From assembly GCA_025210655.1 (NCBI GenBank), contig JAOARG010000013.1, positions 1-64,000 of the forward strand: a stretch of DNA of 64,000 nt. Reading direction: 5' to 3'. Source of the DNA: Bacillota bacterium (lineage in GTDB: Bacteria; Bacillota; Clostridia; Peptostreptococcales; Acidaminobacteraceae). The notes beneath the pieces are model-generated. The model made no database searches. It was not told where the DNA came from and saw only the letters and a list, made by a program, of their open reading frames with translations. The position numbers were made by a program, and so were the translations under genes. Below are positions 37,195 to 46,091 of the stretch, piece after piece. Positions within the stretch are counted from its first letter, which is position 1. Each line of letters starts with the position of its first letter.

Positions 37195-37728
37195 GTGGAA
37201 GGACTTATTATTAGAAGACCTAAAGAATTAGAAGAAGAGTATATTAATGAATTATTTGAGTTAGTTATTAAGGATACTTTTAAGAAAAATAATATAGAGC
37301 ATTTGACCTCGGAAATAGATGAAGAAATTATTGATAAAAGAAGGATGCTCAGGGAAGACTTTTCATCATGTGGAGAGGATAGATTTTTTTTAGTAGCCGA
37401 GTACAATGAAATGATTATAGGAACTATTGCCATAGGAATATCAAATTATTTGATTAGTGAAATTACAAATGGTAAGTTTGATAAAGTCGTTGAGCTTGGA
37501 ACCTTATATGTTCATCCAGATTTTCATGGTATGGGTATTGCATCTTTGATGATCGATGAGATGATTATCGAAATGAAAAATAGAGCCATTAAAGAATTTT
37601 GTCTAGATAGTGGATATAAGACTGCTCAAAAGATATGGATGTTTAAGTTTGGAAAGCCTGAATATCATATGGTTGATTATTGGGATAAAGGTAGTGATCA
37701 CATGATTTGGAAAGTTAGGATCAATTAA
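37195..37728 (+). CDS. GNAT-family N-acetyltransferase
   Basis: 177 residues. 'VVELGTLYVHPDFHGMGIASLMIDEMIIEMKNRAIKEFCLDSGYKTAQKIWMFKFG' contains the GNAT acetyl-CoA binding turn (H-G-M-G-I-A). I choose the GTG at 37195, which has GAGGAG 7 bp upstream; the ATG at 37180 overlaps that site and has no site of its own. Substrate unknown. Confidence 0.82.
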   Translation: MEGLIIRRPKELEEEYINELFELVIKDTFKKNNIEHLTSEIDEEIIDKRRMLREDFSSCGEDRFFLVAEYNEMIIGTIAIGISNYLISEITNGKFDKVVELGTLYVHPDFHGMGIASLMIDEMIIEMKNRAIKEFCLDSGYKTAQKIWMFKFGKPEYHMVDYWDKGSDHMIWKVRIN

Positions 37729-37736
37729 GTATGAAT

Positions 37737-37783
37737 CTAGTGGAGGGCTTCTTCTTATAAAGAGGATTTTCCACTAGTTTTTT
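37737..37783 (+). terminator. Terminator after GNAT gene
   Basis: CTAGTGGA/TCCACTAG outer stem with an inner CTTCTT/AAGAGG helix, then TTTTTT. Confidence 0.85.
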
Positions 37784-37816
37784 GTGACAAATATATATTA
37801 GTTGGAGAGGAAAAAA

Positions 37817-38311
37817 ATGAACATGGGAATGAAAAAATTATTAGCTATAGGTATTGCTTTTATTGTTATTGGAGGTATTGTTACATTCATTACACCTAAA
37901 GAGAAAAGTATAGAAGTGAAAGCTGTATCTAATAAAATTGTAGAAAAAGAAGAAAAAAGTGAAGAAAAAAGTGCTTTTAAGGGCATGGAAGTTTATATTT
38001 TTGATGATAACGGAAGTGAAAAATATTTACTAAAGCATGGAACCAACTACAAGCCATCTAGGGAAGAACTTCTTGGATTTAATGGGTGGACAGAAAATTT
38101 TGATGATGTCCTTGGAGAAATAAGTGAATATGAGAAGGATACATATGTATTTATTTTTTATGATAAGTCCATTGAGAAAGAATCAGTAATGAATATTGAA
38201 GATAAGATTTCGAAGTCTTTAGACAGCGAAAACATTTCTATTATGGAGTCTAGCTCATTAGAAGATATAGGTGAAATTAATATAGAGATAGAAAGTGTAA
38301 AGCCGGAGTAA
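37817..38311 (+). CDS. Membrane-anchored small protein, unknown
   Basis: 164 residues with an N-terminal membrane helix (~7-27), then a Lys/Glu-rich linker and a compact C-terminal part ('MEVYIFDDNGSEKYLLKHGTNYKPSREELLGFNGWTENF...'). No family is recognised. The ATG at 37817 follows GGAGAGG. It is 28 bp upstream of an aminotransferase gene. Confidence 0.65.
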   Translation: MNMGMKKLLAIGIAFIVIGGIVTFITPKEKSIEVKAVSNKIVEKEEKSEEKSAFKGMEVYIFDDNGSEKYLLKHGTNYKPSREELLGFNGWTENFDDVLGEISEYEKDTYVFIFYDKSIEKESVMNIEDKISKSLDSENISIMESSSLEDIGEINIEIESVKPE

Positions 38312-38339
38312 TTTATTAAAATTGAAGGGACTGATAAGT

Positions 38340-39455
38340 TTGAAAATCAATGATTTTAAACTGGAAGTGTATTTTGGAAAATATGAGTTTTCAGCACCAT
38401 ATTTACTGACCCAATCAGATTGTGCATCTATGACAATTGAGGAAATATTAAATATGGAAGAAGGTGCCAAGGATTCATTCATGAAAATGGGTCTTGGTTA
38501 TACAGAAGTTCCGGGAAATCCTGAGCTGAGAGAAGTTATAAGTAGTTTGTATGATACAATGGTCCCTGATAATATAGTAGTTCATGCTGGAGCACAAGAG
38601 CCTATATTTAATATTATGAATGTCTTATTAGAAGAGGGCGATCATATAATTACACAGTTTCCTATTTATCAGTCTTTATTTGAAGTAGCAAGTTCCATAG
38701 GATGTGATGTTAGCAGATGGAATTTAATTGACCAAGGAGATAGATGGAATCTTAATATTGATGAACTTGAAACTATGATAAGACCTGAAACAAAATTGAT
38801 TGTAGTGAATAGTCCAAATAATCCTACTGGTCATACCCTTAAGAGGAATGAGATGGAGAGGATTGCTAAAATAGCTAGAAAGCATGATATATATGTATTT
38901 TTCGATGAAGTTTATAAGGGGATAGAACTTGACCAAGTAAAAAGACCTTGGTTTGCAGATCTATATGATAAGGGAATATCCCTAGGTGTTATGTCAAAAT
39001 CCTATGGTCTTGCAGGTCTGAGAATAGGCTGGATAGCATCAAAGGATACTGAACTTCTTGAAAAAGCAATGAGAATGAAACACTATACAAGTATATGCAG
39101 TAGTGGGCCGTCAGAATATATTTCAACTATTGCTCTTAGAAATAGCGACAAAATACTTAATAAAAATTTACAAATAATAAAAGACAATCTTGAATCAGCA
39201 AGAGAATTTTTTAATGAATACAAAAGTCTTTTCAATTTTATAGAACCTATGGCAGGTCCGGTGGCATATGTAAAGATGAATATAGATAAGCCTATAGAAG
39301 AATTTTGTAATGAACTAGTGGAGAAGCACGGAATACTTTTACTTCCAGCAGAAATATATTCCCATGAGGGACAATATTTTAGAATAGGACTAGGGAGAAA
39401 GGATTTTAAGGAAAATCTAAATAGATTTAGGAAGGTTATAGAAAGCATGACTTAA
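38340..39455 (+). CDS. Class I/II PLP-dependent aminotransferase
   Basis: 372 residues. 'PGNPELREVISSLYD', 'HAGAQEPIFNIMNVLLEEGDHI', 'VVNSPNNPTGHTL', 'FFDEVYKGI' (Asp binding the PLP ring) and 'VMSKSYGLAGLRIGW' (Lys forming the Schiff base) define a fold-type I aminotransferase. The amino donor is not readable from sequence. The start is a TTG at 38340 with AAGGGA 9 bp upstream. Confidence 0.88.
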   Translation: MKINDFKLEVYFGKYEFSAPYLLTQSDCASMTIEEILNMEEGAKDSFMKMGLGYTEVPGNPELREVISSLYDTMVPDNIVVHAGAQEPIFNIMNVLLEEGDHIITQFPIYQSLFEVASSIGCDVSRWNLIDQGDRWNLNIDELETMIRPETKLIVVNSPNNPTGHTLKRNEMERIAKIARKHDIYVFFDEVYKGIELDQVKRPWFADLYDKGISLGVMSKSYGLAGLRIGWIASKDTELLEKAMRMKHYTSICSSGPSEYISTIALRNSDKILNKNLQIIKDNLESAREFFNEYKSLFNFIEPMAGPVAYVKMNIDKPIEEFCNELVEKHGILLLPAEIYSHEGQYFRIGLGRKDFKENLNRFRKVIESMT

Positions 39456-39495
39456 TTTCTGACCACTTAAAAAGTCAATTATAAAATTCTTACAC

Positions 39496-39540
39496 CGCAA
39501 TATGTATATTCCTATCAATTATGGAATTCAACATATTGCG
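39496..39540. repeat. Stem-loop between aminotransferase and PEP mutase genes
   Basis: Perfect 10-bp stem CGCAATATGT/ACATATTGCG with an inner ATTCC/GGAAT helix. The following T-tract is weak, so termination is possible but unproven. Confidence 0.5.
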
Positions 39541-39665
39541 TTTAAGAATCAATTGTCTGTACTTTTTCAGTGGCTTAGGCCATGCTTTTCTTAATGTCCT
39601 AAATCGTATTTTAATAATCAAGATAGTAATGTAAACTTGTTTATGATTGGATAGGGGGACTAACA

Positions 39666-40496
39666 ATGAATTTAGAGAAACAGATAAAAAAAGCTAATTA
39701 TTTTAAAGAACTTCATTATGATGGAATGTTTTTACTTCCAAATGCTTGGAATGGTGGCAGTGCTAAAATATTTGAAAAAGAAGGATTTAAAGCTGTAGGA
39801 ACTACTTCAGCAGGAATAGCATATTCTATGGGATATGAGGATGGGGAAAAGATAGATTTTAAAGATGTTTTTAGGATAACTAAGGAAATGCTTGATGTAA
39901 TTGATATTCCTCTTACAGTTGATTTAGAGAGGGGATATGGGGATAATAATAAGCAAATTGCTGATAATGTTAAGAAGATAATTGAACTTGGAGCAGTGGG
40001 AATTAATATTGAAGATGGGCAGCCTGAAAACAATAAAGTAGATGAAATAGATGAGTTTTGTGATAAAATAAAAATTCTTTCAAATTTGAAAAAAACTATG
40101 GGAATACCATTCCTTATTAATGCTAGGACTGATATTTTTCTTCTTGGGGAAGGAAGTATTGGAGAAAAAGTTGAAAAGGCAATTAAGAGAGTTAAAATTA
40201 TTGAAGATGCAGGTGCAGATTGTATATTTCTACCTGGTAGCATTGATGTGGAAGGTATCAAGAAGTTAAGAGTTTCTATTAATCTTCCTATAAATCTATA
40301 CCTTCATCCAGCATATTCAGATTTAGGAGAACTTGAGTCTATTGGAATCAATCGACTTAGTAGTGGTTCGGGAATTGTTAGAAGTTCACTTAACAACATA
40401 ATAAATATTTCAAGAGATTTTATTGATAAAAATGTAGTTACGATGTTAGACCATGATTTTACATATGGGAAAGCAAACGAGTTTTTTAGAAAGTAA
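39666..40496 (+). CDS. Isocitrate lyase/PEP mutase-family protein
   Basis: 276 residues. The TIM-barrel signature of the family is clear: 'LPNAWNGGSAKIFEKEGFKAVGTTSAGIAYSMGYEDG', 'VDLERGYG', 'GINIEDGQPE' and 'INARTDIFL', with the metal-binding Asp/Glu positions. The KKCGH loop of isocitrate lyase is absent, so it is probably a carboxyphosphonoenolpyruvate/oxaloacetate-type lyase or another C-C or C-P lyase. The exact substrate is unknown. RBS GGGGGA. Confidence 0.85.
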   Translation: MNLEKQIKKANYFKELHYDGMFLLPNAWNGGSAKIFEKEGFKAVGTTSAGIAYSMGYEDGEKIDFKDVFRITKEMLDVIDIPLTVDLERGYGDNNKQIADNVKKIIELGAVGINIEDGQPENNKVDEIDEFCDKIKILSNLKKTMGIPFLINARTDIFLLGEGSIGEKVEKAIKRVKIIEDAGADCIFLPGSIDVEGIKKLRVSINLPINLYLHPAYSDLGELESIGINRLSSGSGIVRSSLNNIINISRDFIDKNVVTMLDHDFTYGKANEFFRK

Positions 40497-40570
40497 CTTT
40501 TGTTAATACTTAATTTTATTTTATGATAGTAAAAGTTCAGTGAAGGAGATTGCAAAGCAAAGGGTTAGGC

Positions 40571-40614
40571 AAAAAGATACTTTCTCGAAGTTGTTTATGA
40601 GAAAGTATCTTTTT
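40571..40614. terminator. Bidirectional terminator between converging genes
   Basis: Perfect 16-bp stem AAAAAGATACTTTCTC/GAGAAAGTATCTTTTT with a 12-nt loop; A-run and T-run at either side. The last codons of the minus-strand DUF502 gene lie inside the stem. Confidence 0.85.
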
Positions 40615-41206
40615 TTATTATTATCTCATCTGGGGAAACCGATCCTAATGAGATTATTGTTTTTAGCGCTGATTCAACAGGGATATCAAGTTCTACATAA
40701 TCTTCCTTATCAAGATATACAAGAAATCCACTTGTTGGATTGGGTGTGGTTGGTACAAATACTGCCGTTTTATTTTTGGCACCCATTTTTATATTTTCTT
40801 TTGTTATGAAGCCAATACTTTTACTTTTTTCAGAAGGAAAGCTTACAAGTACGGCCCTTTTGAAATTGTTTGAGTTGTTGCTTGAAAAGTTTTTCATTAT
40901 ATCTTTTACAGGATTATAAATCATTTTGATTATTGGTACTTTTACCAACATATCTTCAATCCATTTAGCAATTCTCTTACCTATGACATTGTTAGATACT
41001 ACTCCAACTCCTAAGACAGCAGCAATAGTGATTAAAAAACCAAGACCGGGAATCCTTATGCCAGTAATATTTGTAATTGTATGTCCAAGGATTGAATCTA
41101 TAAAATTAAAAGTTTTCACCAAGACCCATATGGTTATTCCGATTGGTAGTATGACAAATATGCCGGTAATAAATCTATTTCTTAGGTAGTGACCGATGTC
41201 TTTCAT
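40595..41206 (-). CDS. DUF502 membrane protein
   Basis: 203 residues with two membrane helices near the N-terminus ('FITGIFVILPIGITIWVL', 'GLGFLITIAAVLGVGVV'). 'DSILGHTITNITGIRIPGLGF', 'PIIKMIYNPVKDIMKNF' and 'VFVPTTPNPTSGFLVYL' are the conserved DUF502 blocks. The family is widespread and its role unresolved. The start has GGAGGC upstream on the minus strand. Confidence 0.9.
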   Translation of the reverse strand: MKDIGHYLRNRFITGIFVILPIGITIWVLVKTFNFIDSILGHTITNITGIRIPGLGFLITIAAVLGVGVVSNNVIGKRIAKWIEDMLVKVPIIKMIYNPVKDIMKNFSSNNSNNFKRAVLVSFPSEKSKSIGFITKENIKMGAKNKTAVFVPTTPNPTSGFLVYLDKEDYVELDIPVESALKTIISLGSVSPDEIIIKKDTFS

Positions 41207-41339
41207 AGTGAAGCCTCCTCAAGTAAATATAATCTTATTATATAAGTATCCCATAAGAAAAATTATACTCCTATATATGAAATAATAATAGTTAAGATTT
41301 TATGATTTATTCTTGAGCTGATGCTAAAATACCATAAGT

Positions 41340-41370
41340 AAAAAAAAGTGTTGCCATTTTGGCAACACTT
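41340..41370 (-). terminator. Terminator of the Cys-rich small gene
   Basis: Perfect 10-bp stem AAGTGTTGCC/GGCAACACTT; on the minus strand the transcript then runs into a U-tract (41340-41346). Confidence 0.88.
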
Positions 41371-41372
41371 AA

Positions 41373-41624
41373 TCATTTTCTAGGGTTTAATGCTTCTTTT
41401 GACCATCCAGACTTACTTGTTCCTGGAAGAGGGTAGCCATTTGGCATCATGTTTTTCGGTACAACTTGTTTTCCGTGACTTTCACAGAGTTTTAAACGGA
41501 CACATGAATTCATTTTGCTACCTTTGCAGTAGATGTTCATAAATCCTTGGATGGAATTTGCTTTGTCATATTCTTTACAGCAATTTACAAAAGCACATCC
41601 TGCAAGATTTTTACAAACAGTCAT
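41373..41624 (-). CDS. Small Cys-rich protein, putative metal-binding
   Basis: 83 residues with seven Cys. The spacing C-x8-C...YCKG...C-x-R followed by a 'VPKNMMPNGYPLP' tail resembles a four-Cys module ('CPFFN...YCKG...CAR...VPPDLFPN') that I have seen at the C-terminus of sensory proteins and as stand-alone small proteins in anaerobes; it may hold a metal or Fe-S centre (inference). GAAAGGACG precedes the ATG on the minus strand. It is monocistronic, with its own terminator. Confidence 0.75.
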   Translation of the reverse strand: MTVCKNLAGCAFVNCCKEYDKANSIQGFMNIYCKGSKMNSCVRLKLCESHGKQVVPKNMMPNGYPLPGTSKSGWSKEALNPRK

Positions 41625-41743
41625 TTTAATCGTCCTTTCTAAATATGTATTCTTAGAACATTATGATAAATACCCTAGATTATTAGTTAGAAGCATATCT
41701 TAAGGTAAAGATTTATTTACCTATCTTATTGGATGGAACTTTT

Positions 41744-41773
41744 TTGATAGAATATACGTCTAAAATATATAAT
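41744..41773 (+). promoter_or_regulatory. Promoter of the PrcB-like lipoprotein gene
   Basis: TTGATA (41744-41749) and TATAAT (41768-41773) with 18-bp spacing, 19 bp before the start codon region. An inverted repeat AGGTAAA/TTTACCT (41703-41722) lies upstream. Confidence 0.65.
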
Positions 41774-41791
41774 AAAAATTTGGAGGTAAAT

Positions 41792-42265
41792 ATGAAAAAA
41801 ATAATTATTGTACTTATGATACTTTCCGTATCTTTAGGGGTAATTGCATGTTCGGAGGCAAAAAAGTCTGTTAGTATAGGAAATCCAGAAGAGGGGATGG
41901 AAAAAGAGGAGCAAGTAATAAAAGATGATGATTTTGATGATGATCAAGGAGCTCTTCTTATATCAGATGATTTAAGAGAAAAGCTTGATGGAAATAGAAG
42001 AGATTCAGGATATGAGTTAATTGAAGATGATAATAAAAAATATATTGTTGTATATATGGGTGAACAAAGCTCGGGAGGATACTCGATTTCTATAGAAGAA
42101 ATAAAGTATGAAGAGGATTTAATAATAGTTAATATAATAGAAGAATCACCGGGAAAAGATATGATGGTAACTATGGCGTTAACTTATCCATATGCAGTTG
42201 CAGAGCTGGATTCTAATGAAGATACTACTAATCGTGAAGTTATAATTAATACTAATAGAAAATAG
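41792..42265 (+). CDS. PrcB-like secreted lipoprotein
   Basis: 157 residues. Signal peptide with lipobox GVIAC (Cys ~17) and an acidic linker. The C-terminal part 'YIVVYMGEQSSGGYSISIEEIKYEED...VTMALTYPYAVAEL' matches the PrcB_C domain, first described in a treponemal protease complex subunit and common in clostridial lipoproteins. It may bind proteins at the cell surface. TGGAGG precedes the ATG at 41792; the frame extends upstream without a binding site. Confidence 0.82.
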   Translation: MKKIIIVLMILSVSLGVIACSEAKKSVSIGNPEEGMEKEEQVIKDDDFDDDQGALLISDDLREKLDGNRRDSGYELIEDDNKKYIVVYMGEQSSGGYSISIEEIKYEEDLIIVNIIEESPGKDMMVTMALTYPYAVAELDSNEDTTNREVIINTNRK

Positions 42266-42267
42266 AA

Positions 42268-42296
42268 AAGTATACCTCAGATTTTGAGGTATACTT
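42268..42296. terminator. Bidirectional terminator
   Basis: Stem AAGTATACCTCA/TGAGGTATACTT (12 bp) with loop GATTT between two converging genes, with T- and A-rich flanks. Confidence 0.85.
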
Positions 42297-42304
42297 ATTT
42301 TATT

Positions 42305-42910
42305 TCAAGAGCTTTCCATAATATTCATAAGTATATCCCTATTACAATAATAAGTATTGTTTTTTAGAGGTTTTATTCCTCCGATTGCAATTATACTATT
42401 GTATTCCCTATAAAAAGATCCCCGAGACATTCCTAGATAATTCATTAAAGCACTTTTAGATAAATCAATTTTTACCACTTCATTTTTTGATTGTTTTAGT
42501 TCGTTTACAAAGTAATAAGCTATTCTATGTCTGTTATTTGTGATGCTAAAGAGTATCATTTTATCTATTAGCATATTTACCCTATGCCCCATAAACTCAA
42601 TGAAACCCTCCATGTATTTTTGGTTTTTTCTAATTTCTTTAAAAAAGTCTTCTTGAGGAATTATTGATACTTTTACTGTTTCTTCTGTTAAAAAGCTTAG
42701 ATTTTCATTTGGACAATTCATATTTGAAAATCCAAACAGTTCATTTTTATGTATATTTCTAAATGGTATATTCTTTCCGTTGGGATGGCTTATTGACACG
42801 GTAATTGTTCCTTCGATTAAGTATAGCAGATAATGTTCCTTTATATTCTGGTGTTCTAAATATATCCCTTTTGGAAAAGTAAGTACTTTTGAAGTTATTT
42901 CGGAATACAT
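42305..42910 (-). CDS. Crp/Fnr-family transcriptional regulator
   Basis: 201 residues: N-terminal cyclic-nucleotide-binding-like beta roll (~10-115), dimer helix (~100-130) and C-terminal helix-turn-helix ('LSKSALMNYLGMSRGSFYREYNSI'). It lacks the N-terminal Cys cluster of Fnr, so oxygen sensing by a 4Fe-4S cluster is unlikely. It is transcribed divergently from the nitrogenase-like/ABC operon and shares its 186-bp control region, making it a candidate second regulator beside Fur. Start has GAAAGGAG upstream. Confidence 0.88.
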   Translation of the reverse strand: MYSEITSKVLTFPKGIYLEHQNIKEHYLLYLIEGTITVSISHPNGKNIPFRNIHKNELFGFSNMNCPNENLSFLTEETVKVSIIPQEDFFKEIRKNQKYMEGFIEFMGHRVNMLIDKMILFSITNNRHRIAYYFVNELKQSKNEVVKIDLSKSALMNYLGMSRGSFYREYNSIIAIGGIKPLKNNTYYCNRDILMNIMESS

Positions 42911-43013
42911 GTTAATATCTCCTTTCTAAATAGTTGTTATAGATAAATTTTTGCACAAAAAAGTTTCTTGGTTTACTATTCTTAATATTTTTTATGAAGT
43001 GTCCAATATTATA

Positions 43014-43067
43014 CAGACAATCATGCTATTTAATATTATAATACCACTGATAATGAAAATCAATATC
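43014..43067 (+). promoter_or_regulatory. Promoter and Fur-box-like operator of the nitrogenase-like operon
   Basis: -35 CAGACA (43014-43019), 17-bp spacer, -10 TATAAT (43037-43042). GATAATGAAAATCAATATC (43049-43067) matches the 19-bp Fur consensus GATAATGATAATCATTATC at 17 of 19 positions and covers the expected start point, so iron-bound Fur would block transcription. This is a reading of consensus, not an experiment. Confidence 0.72.
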
Positions 43068-43096
43068 GTTCTAAAAAATAAGAGGAGGACTAATTA

Positions 43097-44251
43097 ATGA
43101 TAAGAAGATTAGGAGTAGTTGTTGCAACATCAATTGTTGCATTTTTGATGTTGACAGGTTGTCAGGCAGGGGGACAGAAAACTGTTGATAACAAGGCTCC
43201 TGAGAATACTGAAGTTGAAGTAAGCTCAGAAAAAATAGTTGTAGATCAAAATGGTACAGAGGTTCTAGTTCCAGAAAATGTTGATAAGCTAGTTATGTCT
43301 GCACTTCCTTTGCCAAGTATCTATGCACTTACAGGAGAACCTTTAGATAAGGTTGTAGGAATGCATCCAGGTGCTAAAAGTGCAATTGAGAGCTCTATTA
43401 TGGGAAAAATGTATCCAGAGTTATTAGATGCATCAACTGGATTTGTTGAAGGAACAGATATTAATATTGAAGAATTACTAAAACTGAATCCAGATCTTGT
43501 ATTTTACTGGGGTCCGTATAGTAATCAAACTCAGCAGCTTAAGGAGTCAGGTATTCCTTCTATTGGTGTAAAGACTCAAGGAGGGGGAGATGCTTTATTA
43601 ACTCTTGCAAGTTGGTTAGAAATAATGGGTCAAGTATTTGATAAAGAAAGTGAAGTTCAGAATGTTATTAAGTACGGAGAAAATACATTAAATGAAATAA
43701 GTCAAAAAGTTTCTAATATAGAAGATGATGAAAAGGTTAACTCTTTATTTCTTTTTAAGCATAGTAGCCAAGAGATAATAGTACCTGGGAAAGGTCACTA
43801 TGGTGATTGGTGGATTACTGAAGCCGGTGGTAAAAATGTTGCAGGGGAAATTGATGTTACTAAAAATGTAAATATGGAACAGATATATAAATGGAATCCT
43901 CAGGTGATATTTATTACAAGCTTTACTTCTACGATGCCAGAGGATTTGTATGAAAATAGAATCGAAGGTCAAGACTGGAGTGGAGTAGATGCTGTAATTA
44001 ATAAAAGAGTTTACAAGGTTCCTGTAGGTGTGTACAGATGGTATCCACCTAGTGGTGATGTAGCTCTTATGATGAAGTGGATGGCTAAGTCTCAGTATCC
44101 AGAAGTGTTTGATTATGATATGAAAGAGGAAGTGAAGTCATACTATAATGAGTTCTATGGATACGACCTCTTAGAAGAAGAAATAGATAGTATATTAAAT
44201 AGCTCTCAGGATAGTGCAAAGGGTACTGGCGGTTTAGGAGTGCAGAAGTAG
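43097..44251 (+). CDS. Metal-chelate-type ABC substrate-binding lipoprotein 1
   Basis: 384 residues. The signal peptide ends with lipobox LTGC (Cys ~22). The mature part is a two-lobed PF01497-like binding protein of the iron-siderophore/haem/cobalamin class ('LLKLNPDLVFYWGPYSNQTQQLKESGIPSIGVK'). The C-terminal part has 'KRVYKVPVGVYRWYPPSGD', shared almost exactly with the second binding protein at 49.3 kb. AGAGGAGG precedes the ATG. First gene of the predicted Fur-controlled operon. The ligand is unknown; iron control suggests an iron-containing or iron-related compound. Confidence 0.88.
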   Translation: MIRRLGVVVATSIVAFLMLTGCQAGGQKTVDNKAPENTEVEVSSEKIVVDQNGTEVLVPENVDKLVMSALPLPSIYALTGEPLDKVVGMHPGAKSAIESSIMGKMYPELLDASTGFVEGTDINIEELLKLNPDLVFYWGPYSNQTQQLKESGIPSIGVKTQGGGDALLTLASWLEIMGQVFDKESEVQNVIKYGENTLNEISQKVSNIEDDEKVNSLFLFKHSSQEIIVPGKGHYGDWWITEAGGKNVAGEIDVTKNVNMEQIYKWNPQVIFITSFTSTMPEDLYENRIEGQDWSGVDAVINKRVYKVPVGVYRWYPPSGDVALMMKWMAKSQYPEVFDYDMKEEVKSYYNEFYGYDLLEEEIDSILNSSQDSAKGTGGLGVQK

Positions 44252-44262
44252 GATGTGGAGAA

Positions 44263-45279
44263 ATGAAGGATAATAAGTTCAGAATTTTTATGGGTATGGC
44301 AGTTGTAGCCTTGATAGTATTTTTTATCGCTGCTATGTCATTGGGTAGATATATGATTCCCTTTGATAAGGTGATCGACATTGTCTTAGGAAATATATTT
44401 GGCTATGAAGGCCAGTGGACAAAAATTGAAGAAACCGTTGTAATGTCTATTAGATTCCCGAGGGTACTACTCTCAGTATTCATAGGAGCAGGACTTTCAG
44501 TATCTGGAGTTTCAATGCAAGCTTTATTTTCAAATCCATTGGTGAGCCCTCATATTTTGGGGGTATCCTATGGAGCTGGATTTGGTGCTGCACTTGGAAT
44601 ACTGTTTTCTGACAAGGTTGCCATTATACAGATTCTTGCAATTACATTTGGAGTGGTCGCCATATGTGTTACATATTTAGTTAGTAAAACAAAGAATGGT
44701 ATACAGCTTTATATGTTGGTACTCTCAGGGGTTGTTGTTGGATCGTTATTCCAAGCTTTTATATCACTAATAAAATATGTTGCAGATCCAGAAGAGAAGC
44801 TACCAACGATAGTATATTGGCTCATGGGAAGTTTATCGGGGACTAGCATGGAAGATCTTAAGATAGGGATACCTCTTATTGGCTTATCTGTCCTAGGACT
44901 TTTTATATTTAGATGGCAACTTAATGTGTTGTCTCTAAACGAAGAAGAGGCAATTTCCATGGGAATAAATATTAAGATTTTGAGGGCTATAGTTGTTATA
45001 ACTACAACTATAATATCAGCTGCATCAGTATCCCTTTGCGGAATTGTAGGTTTTGTAGGTCTTGTTATTCCACATTTTTCAAGGATGATAATAGGCTGTG
45101 AACACAGAAAGTTAATACCTGTGTCAATTGTTATAGGTGGGATATATTTACTTATTATCGATACCCTTTCAAGAACTATAACTGCAGCAGAAATACCATT
45201 ATCAATACTTACGGCAGTAGTCGGGGCACCGTTCTTTGCATATTTACTAAGAAAAAAAGGGGCTGGAGTAGATGTTTAA
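44263..45279 (+). CDS. FecCD/BtuC-family ABC permease
   Basis: 338 residues with about nine to ten membrane spans. 'VVMSIRFPRVLLSVFIGAGLSVSGVSMQALFSNPLVSPHILGVSYGAGFGAALG' and 'GIVGFVGLVIPHFSRMIIGCEHRKLIPVS' are signatures of metal-chelate and cobalamin permeases. It starts 11 bp after the binding protein and overlaps the ATPase gene by 8 bp. Acts as a homodimer in the membrane in this family. Confidence 0.93.
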   Translation: MKDNKFRIFMGMAVVALIVFFIAAMSLGRYMIPFDKVIDIVLGNIFGYEGQWTKIEETVVMSIRFPRVLLSVFIGAGLSVSGVSMQALFSNPLVSPHILGVSYGAGFGAALGILFSDKVAIIQILAITFGVVAICVTYLVSKTKNGIQLYMLVLSGVVVGSLFQAFISLIKYVADPEEKLPTIVYWLMGSLSGTSMEDLKIGIPLIGLSVLGLFIFRWQLNVLSLNEEEAISMGINIKILRAIVVITTTIISAASVSLCGIVGFVGLVIPHFSRMIIGCEHRKLIPVSIVIGGIYLLIIDTLSRTITAAEIPLSILTAVVGAPFFAYLLRKKGAGVDV

Positions 45280-46078
45280 ACTGAGTAACATGAGTTTTGC
45301 TTATGAAAAAAATAATATGCTCTTTTCAGACATAAATGTAGATTTGAGAAAAGGAGAAACCCTATCTATATTAGGTCCAAATGGTGTTGGTAAAACTACT
45401 TTTCTAAAATGTATGATGGGATTTTTAAAACCTACAAGAGGTGAAGTATTTATTGAAGGTAAAAGGGTCAAGGAAATTGGTCAAAAGGATTTTTGGAAGA
45501 AAGTTTCTTATGTTCCCCAGGCTAAACAGGTCAATTTCCCTTATACGGTTCTCGAGATGGTTTTACTTGGAAGGGCATCTTCGATAGGTTTTACATCGAA
45601 ACCATCGAAAAAAGATCGTGAGTTGGCACTTAAGGCCCTAGATACGGTAGGAATGCTAAAACTAAAAGACAAGGATACGAGTAGAATAAGTGGTGGAGAA
45701 CTACAACTTGTACTAATAGCTAGGGCAATAGTAAGTAATCCTGAGATAATGGTTCTTGATGAACCGGAATCTAATCTTGATATGAGAAACCAAATTATTG
45801 TTTTAGATGTACTTGAAAAATTAAAAAGTGAAAAGAAACTAACTACGATTGTTAATACCCATTACCCAAATCACGCTTTTAAAATAGCAGAAAAATCTCT
45901 GATTATGGGCTATGATGGAAGTCATCAAATTGGTGATACAGAAAGTGTAATTAATAGGGAGAACATTAAAAAGTATTTTCAAGTAGATAGTCATTTTTTA
46001 GAAGTGAAAAGTAATGAGGGGAGTAAAGGTCATAGGGTCCTTTTTCCAACTGATATAAGTTCACTTAAGGATATATAG
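45272..46078 (+). CDS. Metal-chelate-type ABC ATPase
   Basis: 268 residues. Walker A 'GPNGVGKTTFLKCM', Q-loop 'SYVPQA', signature 'ISGGELQLVLIARAI' and Walker B 'IMVLDEPESNLD' are all present, in the order of FepC/BtuD-type ATPases. It overlaps the permease gene and is followed after 13 bp by the NifH-like gene, so transport and reductase genes are one transcription unit. Confidence 0.93.
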   Translation: MFKLSNMSFAYEKNNMLFSDINVDLRKGETLSILGPNGVGKTTFLKCMMGFLKPTRGEVFIEGKRVKEIGQKDFWKKVSYVPQAKQVNFPYTVLEMVLLGRASSIGFTSKPSKKDRELALKALDTVGMLKLKDKDTSRISGGELQLVLIARAIVSNPEIMVLDEPESNLDMRNQIIVLDVLEKLKSEKKLTTIVNTHYPNHAFKIAEKSLIMGYDGSHQIGDTESVINRENIKKYFQVDSHFLEVKSNEGSKGHRVLFPTDISSLKDI

Positions 46079-46091
46079 ATGAGGTGAAGTG

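Noticed and set aside
39716-40261. Minus-strand frame of 181 codons opposite the PEP mutase-family gene
   Set aside because: The + strand product is clearly conserved; the antisense frame is a codon-bias shadow.
40540-40809. Small + strand frame after the PEP mutase gene
   Set aside because: Most of it is antisense to DUF502 and it runs through a perfect terminator stem.
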